Shown: piece by piece, positions 1 through 12,300 of the stretch | Layout: every line of letters starts with the position of its first letter | Numbering within the stretch: the first letter of the stretch is position 1 | Assembly: GCA_030062745.1 (NCBI GenBank) | Contig: CP099850.1 | Coordinates: 9,801,538-9,865,537, forward strand | Source: Capitulum mitella | Taxonomy: Eukaryota; Arthropoda; Thecostraca; Pollicipedomorpha; Pollicipedidae | Direction: 5' to 3' | DNA: 64,000 nt | The notes under the pieces: model-generated | What the model saw: only the letters and a program-made list of their open reading frames with translations | What the model was told of the DNA's origin: nothing | Database searches by the model: none | Made by a program: the position numbers and the translations under genes

Positions 1-1741
1 CCGCTCGGCCGCGGGCCACTGGTGTCCGTTGTTTGCCGGGGCCGGCGCTGCCGCCGCGCCCCCTGCCGACCACGAGCCGGGCGTATGGTCTCTGATAGCG
101 GCGGCGGCCGCTGTCTTCTCCTCCCGGGCCGTGAGACGGCTGGTCCGGCCCGCCTGCCGCTCGGCCGCCCCTGCCCAGCCGGGCGCGTTTTCAGGGGTCT
201 GTGAATGGGAGTGGATGTGCGTATGTTGGTCCGTCAGGACCGGCCTCGTCGTCGGCTGGCCGGCTGTCCCGGCTCGAAGCGGTGTGTGTGAGGGTTGGTC
301 CCCCCGGTCCGTGTGCGTCGTGCGCTGGTGTGCGTCGAAGGGAGGGTCGGCTCGCCCGCACTGCCCCCTCTCCCTCCCTCATGTGGGTGGCTGCTTGCCG
401 GCTTCGTTCTCAGTGCGGCCGTGTGTGGGGTGCGTGTACCGCCCAGTTTCCAGTGGCGGCGCCTGTGTGAGAGTCCGCTGCTTGGTGTTCAGCTTTAGGT
501 CTGCGTGCAAGGGGCGCCAGCCCGGCCCAGTCCCGTAACTTGGGGATGGAGTGTTCGGGGCTGCCAAGCGCGGGCTGCGCCAGCCTGAGACGATGTCCAA
601 AAGACCAATAGCTCAGCGTGGGTCTCGGGAGAGACGGGCTGTCCGCCCGACACAGTACGGATGTGCGAAAGGTGCGTGCTTCGCCTGGCTCCTAGCATGG
701 CTTTCTGTGCAAGTGTGGCCTCCAAATGGAGAGCTTTTCGTAAGTGTGGTTTATCCCCTCTGCCCGTGTGGCAGGTGTCTGTCTGCCAGAGGCACTCCTG
801 TCCCATACTCGCGCGTGGGTCCATGCCGTCAAGGTGCTCGCTGCTTCTGGCAGTCGCCGTGGGCCGTGGTGAGTTGAATGGCCCGTGGCGATTTACCCCG
901 CTCCCAGTCTGGACCACGCTAGGTCAACGAATCAAACTGCGCGTCGACGTGGGAGGAGCGTTTTTGTGTTCTGGTGCTGCGGCTGTTCCGTCTGCGGAGC
1001 TGAGTTTGCGGCGGCGGCCCCGGCCGGCCGTCGTGCCCTTCGATTCCGCGGTTTATGACTATTTTTGTACGTCGCTCTACAGATGCTTGAGCCGGCGCGG
1101 ATCAGACGTGTCGAGTAGGTATTTTATGTAGGTAAGCCTCTTGAGTATCCTTTTTATGATGTCTTTTTTAGCGGTTTGTTCCGAAGAGCGGAAGCGATGG
1201 TTGTTCAGTACGGATCGGTTCGCGCCGCAGATCGAGCACATTCAGTTGTTTACCGGCGAACTCTACGCGCCTGGAGCACGCTATGCACCGTGTTTATTCG
1301 TAGTTAATTGTCAGGATCATGACCTTGCACAAAGCGGTACGCGGAGAGGACGCACCTGGCGTTTCGCCACCTGTGGCGGTCGTTCCGAGACGAGCATGCG
1401 CGCTGCGCAGCGAGGGCCTCCGGCTGACACCTGCTTTCACGCTTTACCAGCTGTCTGCCGGGAGGGCGGGCCGCCAGTGCCTGCCCGCGCTCCGCGCTCC
1501 CGACCAGACGTACCATTACCAAGGCGACGCGGCGACCGTTTCCTTTTTAAGTGAAGAAGCATGACCGTTGTGTGTATTTTTTTAGCTCCGATGTGGATTT
1601 TCAGTATTCTCTGTCTCTGCGCCGCGCGCTGGCAAGGCAGGTGGCTTCGCGTCGCACACTTCGCAGTCCACCGTTAGCCGCGCGAACTTCGCCTGTCCGC
1701 TGTCCTGTCTTCTACGGTTATTTTAGCATTAGTCTAATAAA
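1..1741. other. GC-rich stretch without recognised gene; possible 3'UTR end at 1736-1741
   Basis: Long open frames here follow GC content and match nothing I know. A plus-strand AATAAA at 1736-1741 is followed by TTTGTGTTCATG, which would fit the 3' end of a gene entering from the left, but no coding exon is seen. Confidence 0.3.
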
Positions 1742-3310
1742 CCAGCACTACGTGCGAATCTTTGTGTTCATGCGCCGGATGGCCCGCTTTGAATGTCGTG
1801 GGAACGCGTGGCGACAAATGACTCAGATCGGCCGGAATCTTCGGACCGCTGGGGCGAGCTGGCCTTTCTCCGGAAATCACGCAGTCCAGGGCTCCAGACA
1901 AGCGTAATGTTTCTATATGACCTGACCGACTGAAATCCGTAACCCATGATTGGAGGTTTTCGCCAGAAATCTCGTCGCCATTAACCAAAGGCAGCATGCT
2001 TCTTTTAGGTATTACCAGTCGACCGTGGTCAATCAGTCTTCAGTAAACGGTAAAAAGTGACAAGTGATTTGGGTCATTACAATGATTATTACATTTCGAG
2101 ACCTTTCACAATCGTTAAATGTTCTGGGAAGGGATCTGTTCGGATTGTCGAATGGAGACCGGCAATGCAGCTGATCGTACATTTCAGCGCATAAGTTTCG
2201 CTGGGTACTGACATCTGCTTGCAACATGGTTACCAAAGACACCGAAACTATCAAGTTGACCGGAACATTTAGGTCCGACGATCTCTTACGGCCTGTAAAA
2301 ACCGTTGCCTCAGAAGGCGAAGTCTTCGCCGCGTAAGTGGAGCCAGGTCTTGGGCAATTTTCCGAACGAGCGAACTGAATGGTGCTGACGGATTTTAATC
2401 TCTCGTCACAACCGGCAACCGTCGCCTCGTGGTCAGAGCGTGACCCTTTCCATTTCGGGTCAGATAGAACTAGTTTGAGCATCCGGCCCTGGTACCTCAG
2501 TCGAAAAAATCGGCCTTGATAACCAAGGTGGGGCTGGACGAGGCAGCCTCGTGTGACCTTCACTGGTCCTGCCAAGTGTAGCGTCACGTTTGCCCCGGTT
2601 GCGCAGTACGTCGGCAGGAGGTTACTAGCAACCTGCAGCTGCACGCGATCAGGACATGAAATTCGGAAACGTTTCCAGCTTGCCGAGTGTGTTCACTTGT
2701 TCAGGGTTCAGGATTGCCTGCTCAATCGATTGAGTCCTGGCTAACCGCATCTGTGAATGCCGCATGTCTGCGAACCCCACACGCATCGCGGTGACTGTCT
2801 CCAGGGTCTTGCGAGCCACTCGACGATACGGCAGTGAATATCACTGCCATGGCCAACTGACGGCCGACGACTGCGTCTCCACGCTGTGAGGCGGAAAACG
2901 TGCAGCCTTTCCGGCATCCGTGTGTATCAGCCGCGAAGATTGAACAGAACGGATGTTTCACTGGTTGACTGAGCGGTTTCTCGTGTCGCTCTCTGCGCTA
3001 CCGGGGTAGGGTAGACTTGCTGACTGAAGCAGGACACGGTGCTGGTGATTCGCCGATGAAAGTCAACCGCTACTTCGTCTTGTTCTGTGCATTATTTCCT
3101 CTAAAAAAGAAACACCATTCGAGTGCCATAATTCGGAGCGCTCTAGTTCCTTACGATTGACACTTTCCTTCCTCTGCTGTTTCACAACACGCAACGAGGC
3201 AGCGGTGTTTCATGCTTTATTTCCCGTCACGCGTAGGTATACGCTCCTCGGCGTTCAGAGGAAGTACGCAGGATCATTTTCGCCGGCTGAGCAGCCTCGG
3301 CCTGCGCGAG
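1742..3310. other. No recognised feature
   Basis: A minus-strand open frame of 203 codons (2644-2033) is the only long frame. It resembles no family I know and its length is within chance for this window. Confidence 0.4.
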
Positions 3311-3395
3311 GCGCGTCAGACTTCACTGACCTCGAGGTCAGGTTCAGACGGTACCGCGCGTCAAACTTCAGTGACCTCGAGGTCAGGTTCAAAGG
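3311..3395. repeat. 45-bp direct repeat, two copies, each with a 14-bp palindrome
   Basis: The copies start at 3311 and 3356 (GCGCGTCAGACTTCA and GCGCGTCAAACTTCA). Each contains TGACCTCGAGGTCA (3327-3340 and 3372-3385), a perfect palindrome made of two AGGTCA half-sites. Confidence 0.9.
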
Positions 3396-3494
3396 CCATG
3401 CAGAACCGCCCACGCACGACTAGACAGCAACTGTCTGTGCACAGCAGGGGGAGCCAACATTCCAGTACGGATGGTTCTTCCAGGGTTTTCGGGC

Positions 3495-4610
3495 AAATGT
3501 TCGTCGGAAGTAAGTTCGTAAGGCAATAATTCGTCGGCTAATAGTTCGTGAAGACGAAAGTTCATGGGACAAAGTTTCGTCTTGGGTAAAAGCTCGTCTC
3601 GCGAAAGTCATATGGTCAAAGTTCGTTCAGGGCAAAAGTTCGTCTAGAACAAAAGTTCGTCTCGTTTAAGTTCGTATAGGACAAAACTTCGTCCAGGACA
3701 AAAGTTCGCCCAGCAAAAGTTCGTATGGGACAAGAGTTCGTCTAGAACAAACGTTCATCCAAGGACAAATATTCGTCTCGCAGAAATTCGTTCATCGTAA
3801 TGGGCGCAAAATGACCTCAGTAGTCGGCGCACCCGAAAACACCAATAAACAACAAACAACAGAAATTCGTTCAGGAGAAAAGGTCGTATGGGACAAAAAA
3901 TTTGTCTAGGGCAAAAGGTTAGGTTAGGTAAGGTTAGGTTAGATTAAGTTAGGTTACTACGTAAGGTCCGTTCCTTTATCCGATACGAACCTGAAATTTA
4001 CGAACCCCTACTAAGAACTTTTTTTCTCACGAACATTTTCCCTTACGAATCTTTTTCCTACGAGCATTTTTCATACGAACCTTTTGCTATTGGCGTTATT
4101 TTGCTATTGTTCTTTGATATTTTTTATACGAGCCTTCCCATTAGCGAGACGAACTTGTCCTAATCGAAGTTTTGCCCTTGATCGAACTCTTGTTCTTGTT
4201 CTAGATAAACTTCTGCATAACGGACTTTTGTCCCAGACAAACTTGCCCCATACGAGCTTTTGCCTAGTACGAACTTTTTTCCTAGACAAACTTCTGCGAG
4301 AACTTTCGTCTCAGACGAACCTTTGCCCTAGACGAGCTTCGCCCTTGACGAACTTCTGCAAGACGAACTTTTGTCCTAAATGAACTTTTGTACTCGACGA
4401 ACTTATACTCTCGACGAAATTTTGCCCCAGACGAATCTTCACGACGAACTTTTTGCACGACGAACTTTTGTCCTAGACGAACTTTTGTCCTGGACGAACT
4501 TTTACGCGACGAACTTCAGCACGACGAACTTGTCCGAAGAATTTTAGTCCGACGAACTTTTGTCCGACGAACTTCTGCAATACGAACTTTTGCCCCAAAA
4601 TCTTCTAGGC
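3495..4610. repeat. Fold-back array of about 19-bp units around a TTAGG tract
   Basis: From 3495 to about 3920 the plus strand repeats GTTCGTCTAGGACAAAA-like units. From about 4010 to 4610 it repeats the reverse complement, TTTTGTCCTAGACGAAC. The centre (3917-3956) is an AGGTTAGGTTAGG-type tract. A foreign block at about 3780-3865 resembles 43650-43712. The two halves could fold on each other. Confidence 0.85.
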
Positions 4611-6366
4611 ATATGGAAGATCCGGCCATATGGCTGAGTAAAATGCGTACATATACGGAACACTTCCGTGTCTTCCTTTACAGCTCGTTGAACGCAAAGC
4701 CCAGGGGATGAAGCAACAGTTGGATCTTCAAGGTGAAACCGCCGTTGTTTGCAATACACGGACGTAACGCGTGAGATGGCGCCCATACAACCTCTCTCGA
4801 GCGAAGAGAAAAACGTTCTTCTGTGCCAGGTTCCGTGCACAGAATACAAGTCAGGACAGCAGTCATACATAGAATCTGTATTTTCCCTTCAGCCAGCACG
4901 GACATAACCCACGCAGCCTCACTCAACACTTTCAGGGAGCTACACGACGGCGTTCGCGCATCTCAAAAGTTCTCTGCCTCGCCCAGGAAAGTCTCCAGCC
5001 AGCGCTGGAGCCACGCGCCCGACCTTGACCTGACCTTGACTGGAGGCCAGCCACCGCTCTCGAACACACCCAGGCGCCAGGATCAAACGCCCGTCTCCGC
5101 TGTCCAGTCGGCGGAACAGCGGAGGCGGACGCCTTCTCAACATGGTCCCAAGCGCCCGCCGCATCCGCACAAATATGGCCACCGCTCACAAACGCCAACA
5201 GCTCCCGGCGAGACGCCAGCAAAGCTGAATGACGGAAGTCAAACTGCGAAAAAGCGGCGGATGTTTCTAACGTATGCGACTGACACGGAGACAAGTTATT
5301 TTCCAAAACACGGAAATTTTCGACTCTAGGCGCAAGACGGTCTCTCAGGTAGCTTTCTTGGGCCTGATAATCTTGCGATTACGGGCAACGCCACCGGATC
5401 AACAGGTTCAGCCGTTCTGGAGAGGCCGATGACGGCAAGCGGTTCAACCAGACATCGATATGGTCGCCAGCGGAACTCAATGCAGTTGCAGACACTGCAA
5501 AGCTGAAATATCACATCAGGAAGAGAAATTCCACAATCTCCGCGGTCTGACGTACCACGGAGAACAGCACGTCGTGATCAGACAAATGCATCATCCCTAG
5601 CTCGCGGTGGATCGGTTTCCTAACGCCTGGCATTGCCTGGCGTCACGCACCGTGTTTTCACAAAAAAATATCCTATTACAAGATCTTAAAATAGCCACAC
5701 ATTTGAGGACATATCGAATATATATATAGCCCTCGAGTCACCGCTGAAAGGCAACAAATAAATTATCCTATTACGCCGTTTTAACAAAGCATTATTACGG
5801 TGTCCATTATGACATTTTCCCTTGACCCGACTATAGACAATTTGATGACCAACAAGATCACGTGAAGTACCAAATCGCTGCGGCAAGAGTTTCCAGCGAC
5901 GCGCAACATGACACGGCCAGATGGCAGACAGAAGCACAAATCATCCCGCGGTTCGCGTCGTGGTCGGTAACGTCCCATACCGTTCAACAGCGTCCTGCCA
6001 GCCGTCCGAACGGCTGACACAGCGCGGAGTCCCACCCGCTCTGACTCCAGAGGAGAGCTAACGTCCCCTCCCCACACAACTCTCCCGGAGGCCGCCTCCA
6101 GAGTCGTCAAGGCAGGCATCGACCCCCGCCCCCCCCCCAGACCATCCCACATCGGGGAGTCAGCCCCACCACCCGTCACAGACCTCTGGGATGACTCAGA
6201 AATGACCGCCTGTCAGTCCAGCCAGGTCCGCCCCGCCCCGCGGCCGGCCGGCCGGCCCATCCCCGGCCACCCGCGGCCCGCGCGCAGGCGAGCCGCGGCG
6301 GCCGGCCGCACTGTTCCCTACACCGGGCGCCGCGGCCGCGGCCGCGCCGCCGGCCCGCCGAGATTC
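4611..6366. other. Spacer downstream of ArfGAP1; nothing recognised
   Basis: The last 180 bp (6190-6366) are extremely GC-rich and would be the start of the ArfGAP1 3'UTR. I found no canonical poly(A) signal on the minus strand in this stretch. Confidence 0.4.
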
Positions 6367-9300
6367 TCAGTTTTTGCGCTCTAGACTGGCCCAGGCGTCA
6401 TCCTCCCAGCTCTGCCAGTCGTCCTCCTTGGCGTCGCCGAGGTCGATCAGACTGGCCTGGTCGCTGCCGGCCGGCTTCTTGGCGGTACGCGCCTTGGCCG
6501 CCTTCGTCTTGGGCGCTACCAGTTGTGCATCGTCCCAGGCTGCGCCCGAGCCCCACTGCACGTCCCCGCTCGACGACCTGCAACGGACGGTACAGTCACT
6601 CGCCACGCCATTTAACAGACACTGATGACGTCATAAGGACGACCCCCTCGACATGAACCCCACTGCGCGTCTCCGCCCGACGACCTACAACGAACGGCAC
6701 AGTCACTCGCCACGTCACTTAACAGACACTGATGACGTCATCAGGACGACCCCCTCGACACAAACCCCACTGCGCGTCTCCGCCCGACGACCTGCAACGA
6801 ACGGTATTAATAGACAGTGATGACGTCATCAGGACGACCATACGCCGGACACCATCCAAACGATACCATGCAAAAGTAGTGTTTTTTATACGATGAACAA
6901 AACTGTTCAAGCTAGCAGGGTACCAAAACGTCGCAAATGCTCCCAAGCCCAATGCAATGGCAACTGCCAATGTTCAAGCCACACAAGATTGCATCTCAGG
7001 TAGACTGAAGTACTGGAACATGCGCCCATCTCCTTGACGTCTTCTTACAGTCGTATGTTTAAATTGTACACCACCGTCAGAATAATTATTAATTACAGCT
7101 GTCAGGATCAAAGACCATTTTTTCGCTAATTAACAGGCAGACGACCTTATGAACATTACCATATCCATTTCGATGATCATAAAAAGAATCTAATCCTGTG
7201 GAATAATCAGGGATGAACAGAGGCTAAATGTGTCTTCGATGTAAGGTTCCCACACTGTCCCAGCACGAGAACCGAATAATAAGAATGAATACCACAGTAC
7301 AAGTGAGCTATTTTAGACGTTTATGTAGGTGAACGCACGCCCGCATGCTTCATTATTTACATTTTCGTGAACTTTTGGCATCGTGTCCAGACATCGACAC
7401 TTATGAGGAAGTGACGAAGGAAAAACATATCGCGGTTCTTAAAACGGAACTGATCATGTTTTTAGGCTTAAATTTTGCAAACCAGCGGTGCAATAGCACC
7501 GTTCTTCACACGTCATATTTTTGGGAATGCTAAGCCAATGTGCCAAATCTCTCAGCCAGATCATTCTCCAATAATCACTGTCTTCGAACCGGTGTCAACA
7601 TGCACGGAAGAAAGCATGATCAATAAACGCAAAAAAAAACATAATTACAACGGAGTACTACTTCCACCACCCAAACCAAACATCAAACTGAACAGAAACG
7701 TGAGGCTTAAGGGAACCAATGGCACGACAAGCCAAGCACACAGCACCCAATACCCGTGTAATCACAGGGACCACCGACCCGAGGAACTTAAGAAGGGGAG
7801 GGCGGCCGGGAAAAGGAATTACCGTGTGAAGGAACCGCCCTGGCAGGTACCATTTGAGGGGGACGATACATGAAGGCACAGACTCCAGAAAAGCACAGCT
7901 CGCGAGCGTGAAGGTAAACAGTATCGGCAGGCGCCGTCGTCCGGACGACACGACATAACCACGTCATCGCCGACAACACCAGGTCCCTTCCCAACAGATC
8001 AGCGCCGAACAACAGCGGCCGGAGCTGTCAGCCGGCGACGGGCGCACACACAGCCTCCTAACGGTCCGCAGAACGGCACAAGGCCGCCGCACCTGCGACC
8101 GTTACCCGGCCGGAGGTGCCGGTACCCCTCAGTGCGGGACGCGGCGGGTGCCACCGGAAACGTGACGCGGCCCGGGACGGTACGGCGACCAATCCCGGAC
8201 CGGGCAGGATCAGGGGGCGCTCACTTGTTGGGTGACGAGTTCCAGCCCCAGGCGTCGTTCCCGTTGTCGCCGGTCATCAGAGGTGCGCTGCCCTGGTCCG
8301 ACCTGGGGGCGGAAGGGGAGTGGTGTCACTCACGGGCGCGGTGACCATCGTCAGTCCGCAATGATTACGGGGCTCGGCCTCCAGATGATGGAGTCATAAC
8401 CCATCCGTCAGTACAAGACGGACAATTAAAAGAACGCACTAGCAGCCTAGCCACCACTGATGCAATCACGAAGGAGTCGCTACCAACCCTCAGATTTACC
8501 ACAATCCTCAGTAGTCACGGTCTCCGATCCGTGACGGACTCTGCCCGCATCCCGACTAGGAGCCGGCCGCAGTCGGCTGCGACCAGTAAGGCGACTTCCA
8601 CGCGGCGAGACAGGCGGGAAGGTCATCGGACCGCGGGCCGGGCGAGGACCCTGGACAATCGGCCCGGCGCAGTTAACAGCCAGAAAGGCCGGCATTGTCC
8701 GGCGGCGTCTGACCCCCGCCGGCGTCCACACCTCTGGCCACGTACCCCGCACCGTCTGAATGTGTCTATGTGTCCCCGTCTGTTTCTGTCTGCCTTGGCT
8801 GTCTGCCCACCTGTACCTCTGTCTATCTGTGGCTCTGCTTGTCCGTCTTTCCTTCTCCGTCAATCTCTTTTTTCCATCTGTCTGGTTATCTCTCAGTCTA
8901 TCTCCGTCTCTGTCTGCCTCTTTCTCCATCTCTGTCCGTCTCTCTGCCTTCCGTTTCCGCCTCGGCTCCCGCCACCACCGGAGCAGCACCACAGACCCAG
9001 ACGGCCAGCTGTTCGGCCCAGCCGCCCGCCGCCACGTCCGCAGAGTTCGCCGCCCGCAGTCACGGACGTCTAAAGCGTCCGTGACGTCACGACCGTCACG
9101 GCCGGCGACTCGTGCAGGTGACGGTACGGGCGGGGGGGGGGGGGAGGCGTCCGGCCGGCCGCGGCACAGTACGGCCGGCCGGCGCAGTCCAACCACACGT
9201 GTCCACGGCCCCGGCCGACGGCGGTCCGCCTGGTGGCCAGGTGACTCAGAAACACGGACGGCGCCGCACTGAGGCCAGGGACCCGGCCGCTGCCGCGAAA

Positions 9301-12300
9301 AATATACCGCGGCGTGCAGGCGTGACCACGTGCTGATCCGAAAATGCCCCACAATGCGACAGGGGGCAATGTGCCGCGTGCACGTTACGAAAGTGAGACC
9401 TGCAATCCTCAGTGTTTCAACCCTCTGCGAGGTTGGCCAACTTCCACCCGAGACCACACGCACGGGTACAAATATGCAGTTCTGTCGGCAATTTAACCCC
9501 AGACACGAACAAATGGTTTGCTAGAAATCTATGGTTAAGCCTGCAACAGCACTTTAGCCAGATATCCCGAGCACTCAACCACAGACAGACGGCGTTCGGA
9601 AATCCCAACAATGCCAGAAAATTCCAACAACCGATAGCGACCAGCGCCCCTGCGATAGTTCGATTACCACCACACCACATCCATCCGGGCTTTCGATCCG
9701 AGCTGCAGCAGCGCCGCCGGCAGCACCAATAACCGCTTCCTGACTGCCCTCCCCCCTCCAACAGCGACGCCACGGCGTCGCAGCGGCCAATACCGCTGCG
9801 TCACGCGGCGGGAGCCCGTCAACACCTGGAGCGGCGTCTCGCGACATTCCAGCCAGGCGGGGGTCGTTCACGTCTCCTCGCGGCGACCGCCCGCCGGCCG
9901 GCCGCGCCCCTCCGGCCGGCCGCGGCGGCCTTGAACGTCATCGCTCGGCCCCCCTTTGTCCGGCGCGCTGCGGCCCATTTAAACCAGATCACGGTCCCAT
10001 TGACGCCGCCGGCCGGACGGGCGGGCGCGCGGGCGGCGGTGCGACGAGTCACGATCTCGGCGCGACGACCGGCCGCCGGTCGTCGCGCCGCGGTCGCCGG
10101 GCCTGCGGTCCGCATCGCGGCCGCGGCGGCCGGGGCGGCAGCCGGCCCCCGGCCCGCCCTTCCCAGACGCTGTCGTAACGCGCCAGCGCCGGCGCCGATG
10201 CAGCCGCTCTAGTTTGCATGCGGCGCGGCGCGGCGCGGCCGGCCGTCGCCCTCCGTTTCGACAGCTGACCGCAAGTAGGTCAACGCGGAGACAAAGAGCG
10301 ACCTCCGGCGACCTGGCGGCGGCAGCCGGCCGGCCGCCGGCGGGTGGCAGCCGAGCCTGCACCGGCCGCTGCGACGCTCGGCCGAGAACCGCCGCAGGTC
10401 ACCTGGCGGCGCCCCACCGGCGCAGTTGCCGGCGCGGTCGCCGCTGTCGGGCAGGCGCAGTTGCGAACGGGGTCCCGCCGCTCACGGGGGGCTGTCCCCC
10501 GCCAGGGACGGTCGAAGCCGCCCACACGCATCGCCGCATACGGTCCGGGCCGCGCACCCTGACCAGCAAACAGGCCATTCCCGGCCGGCCAAGGTGACTC
10601 GCAGCTCGCGATACCATCAGGACGCGGACGGCGCGCGGCGGCGCAAGAACAGGTCCGGTCGCGCAGGCGGACCACGTGTCGGCGCCCGTGCACGCCCGCC
10701 GGGCCGACCTTCGACGACGACGCCGGCGGCGGCGACGGAGGCGGCCGAGGCGCGGCGGGCCGGCCGGTCAGCTGACGGCAACCACAGCCGCAGCCCCGCC
10801 GACACGGACGGACAAAGGTAACTCAGTCGGCTCTGTCGGTTAGCCGGCACTGCGGGTGCTTTGAGCGTGCCACGCCCTCACGGAACAGAGGGCGACGCAG
10901 TCACAACTCGGCACATTCTCCTGCTCCGGCGAACAGCTGGCGGGTTTGGGCCAAGGGCATATGACCACGGCAAAAAGTTCCTGCGCGTGGATATTCTTAA
11001 ACGGTTTCTTTCCGTGCAGCGGCCACAGCCGTAATCTTGATCTGCACAAAAACTAGGGGATGCATCCTTCCTAGCTCCCTCTCCCTCTCACGACATAGTG
11101 ATTCGGACCATGGCTGAGACCTGTCCAAAAGCGTTCGGTTCAGCCCGCATCATAGCACGAACACAAGCTGAGGTTGAGTTCTCGCCTCCCACCTGAGTGT
11201 GACTTCGCGCGACCGGAATGGTGACCGAACGCGTGACCTCAGTCCGTGCCTGTGACCTGACGGAGCAGCGGCCTCCTGTGGCCCCAGCAGCGACACAGCA
11301 CACACCTGCGACCTGCCGGCAGCCGTGACCTCCTGTCCGTACCTGTGACCTGACCGGAGCCCGGTGAGCGCCGTGAGCCGGCTGTCGCCGTGCCGGGCCG
11401 CCAGCCGGTCGAACAGGCTGAGCCCGGCGTCCGGCCGGGGGCCGGCGTTCTCCTTCTCGGGGCTGTCCTTGCCGGCCGGCCGGTCACGGCGGCCGGCGCG
11501 GCGCGGTTCGGCCCCCTCGGAGCGCAGCCGGCCGAGCAGGCCGCCCGAGCGCGCGCCCGCCGGCCGCGAGAACGTGTCGTGCACGGCGCCCAGGTCCGTG
11601 CACCGCTCGAGCAGCGTCTGCGGCGCGCGCTCGTGCTCGTCGGCGTACGGCTGCGGCTTCTCGTGGTCGTCGCTGACCAGGCAGTAGCGCGTGCCGAGCC
11701 CGAGCGACGCTAGCACCGTGTCCATGACCGCCGCACAGGCCGCCCGGCGGCCGACTGGCGCCGCGCCGCCGCCGCCGCCGCCGCCACGCCGCGGCGCCGC
11801 CGGCGCAAAATCAATCGGCCGCGCGGCGCCCGGCCGGCAGGGCGGAGCCGGCCAGAGCAGGCCGCCTCACAGCGGGCCGGGCCGGGCCGGGGCCGAGCAG
11901 CTGTGAGCGGCCGAGCCGGCCGCCAGCTGTTCAGCTGTTGATAGCGCCAGGAACGGCCGGCCGGCCGAGGAGCCGGGCTTTATCCGGGCATTAGATCAGA
12001 TCACGTCACGAAAGACTAAGCAGTCGGCGAATCGTCCGGAGGAGCTGGTCAGCTGTTAAATGTGGCAAACGCCAGGATCAAGCCGATGCGTCTAGCGGGA
12101 CTGGCCAGCCGGCGGCCTGTTGTCAGGGACGAGACACACGCATATGACCGCGCAACCAAGATGCCACAACCACCTGCTACCATAGGCAGGACCTACCGAA
12201 AGCCAGTGGTGTCAGATCGTATTTTCGGATGGGAGGGGGGGGAGCAAGCAACTTTTCAGGGGCCCCTAGAATAGATCAGTCCGTTCTATTATGTCCGTCC

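Noticed and set aside
2033-2644. Minus-strand open frame of 203 codons
   Set aside because: No recognisable motif; a frame of this length is expected about once by chance in a window this size.
3917-3956. TTAGG tract as a real telomere or chromosome end
   Set aside because: It is short, imperfect and internal, with ordinary sequence on both sides.
7345-7533. Short frame ending in a weakly piggyBac-like stretch ([10 protein letters not shown])
   Set aside because: Too short, and the similarity covers only a few residues.
8480-9463. Minus-strand open frame of 327 codons
   Set aside because: Much of it is the CTGT-rich simple tract read as charged low-complexity protein.
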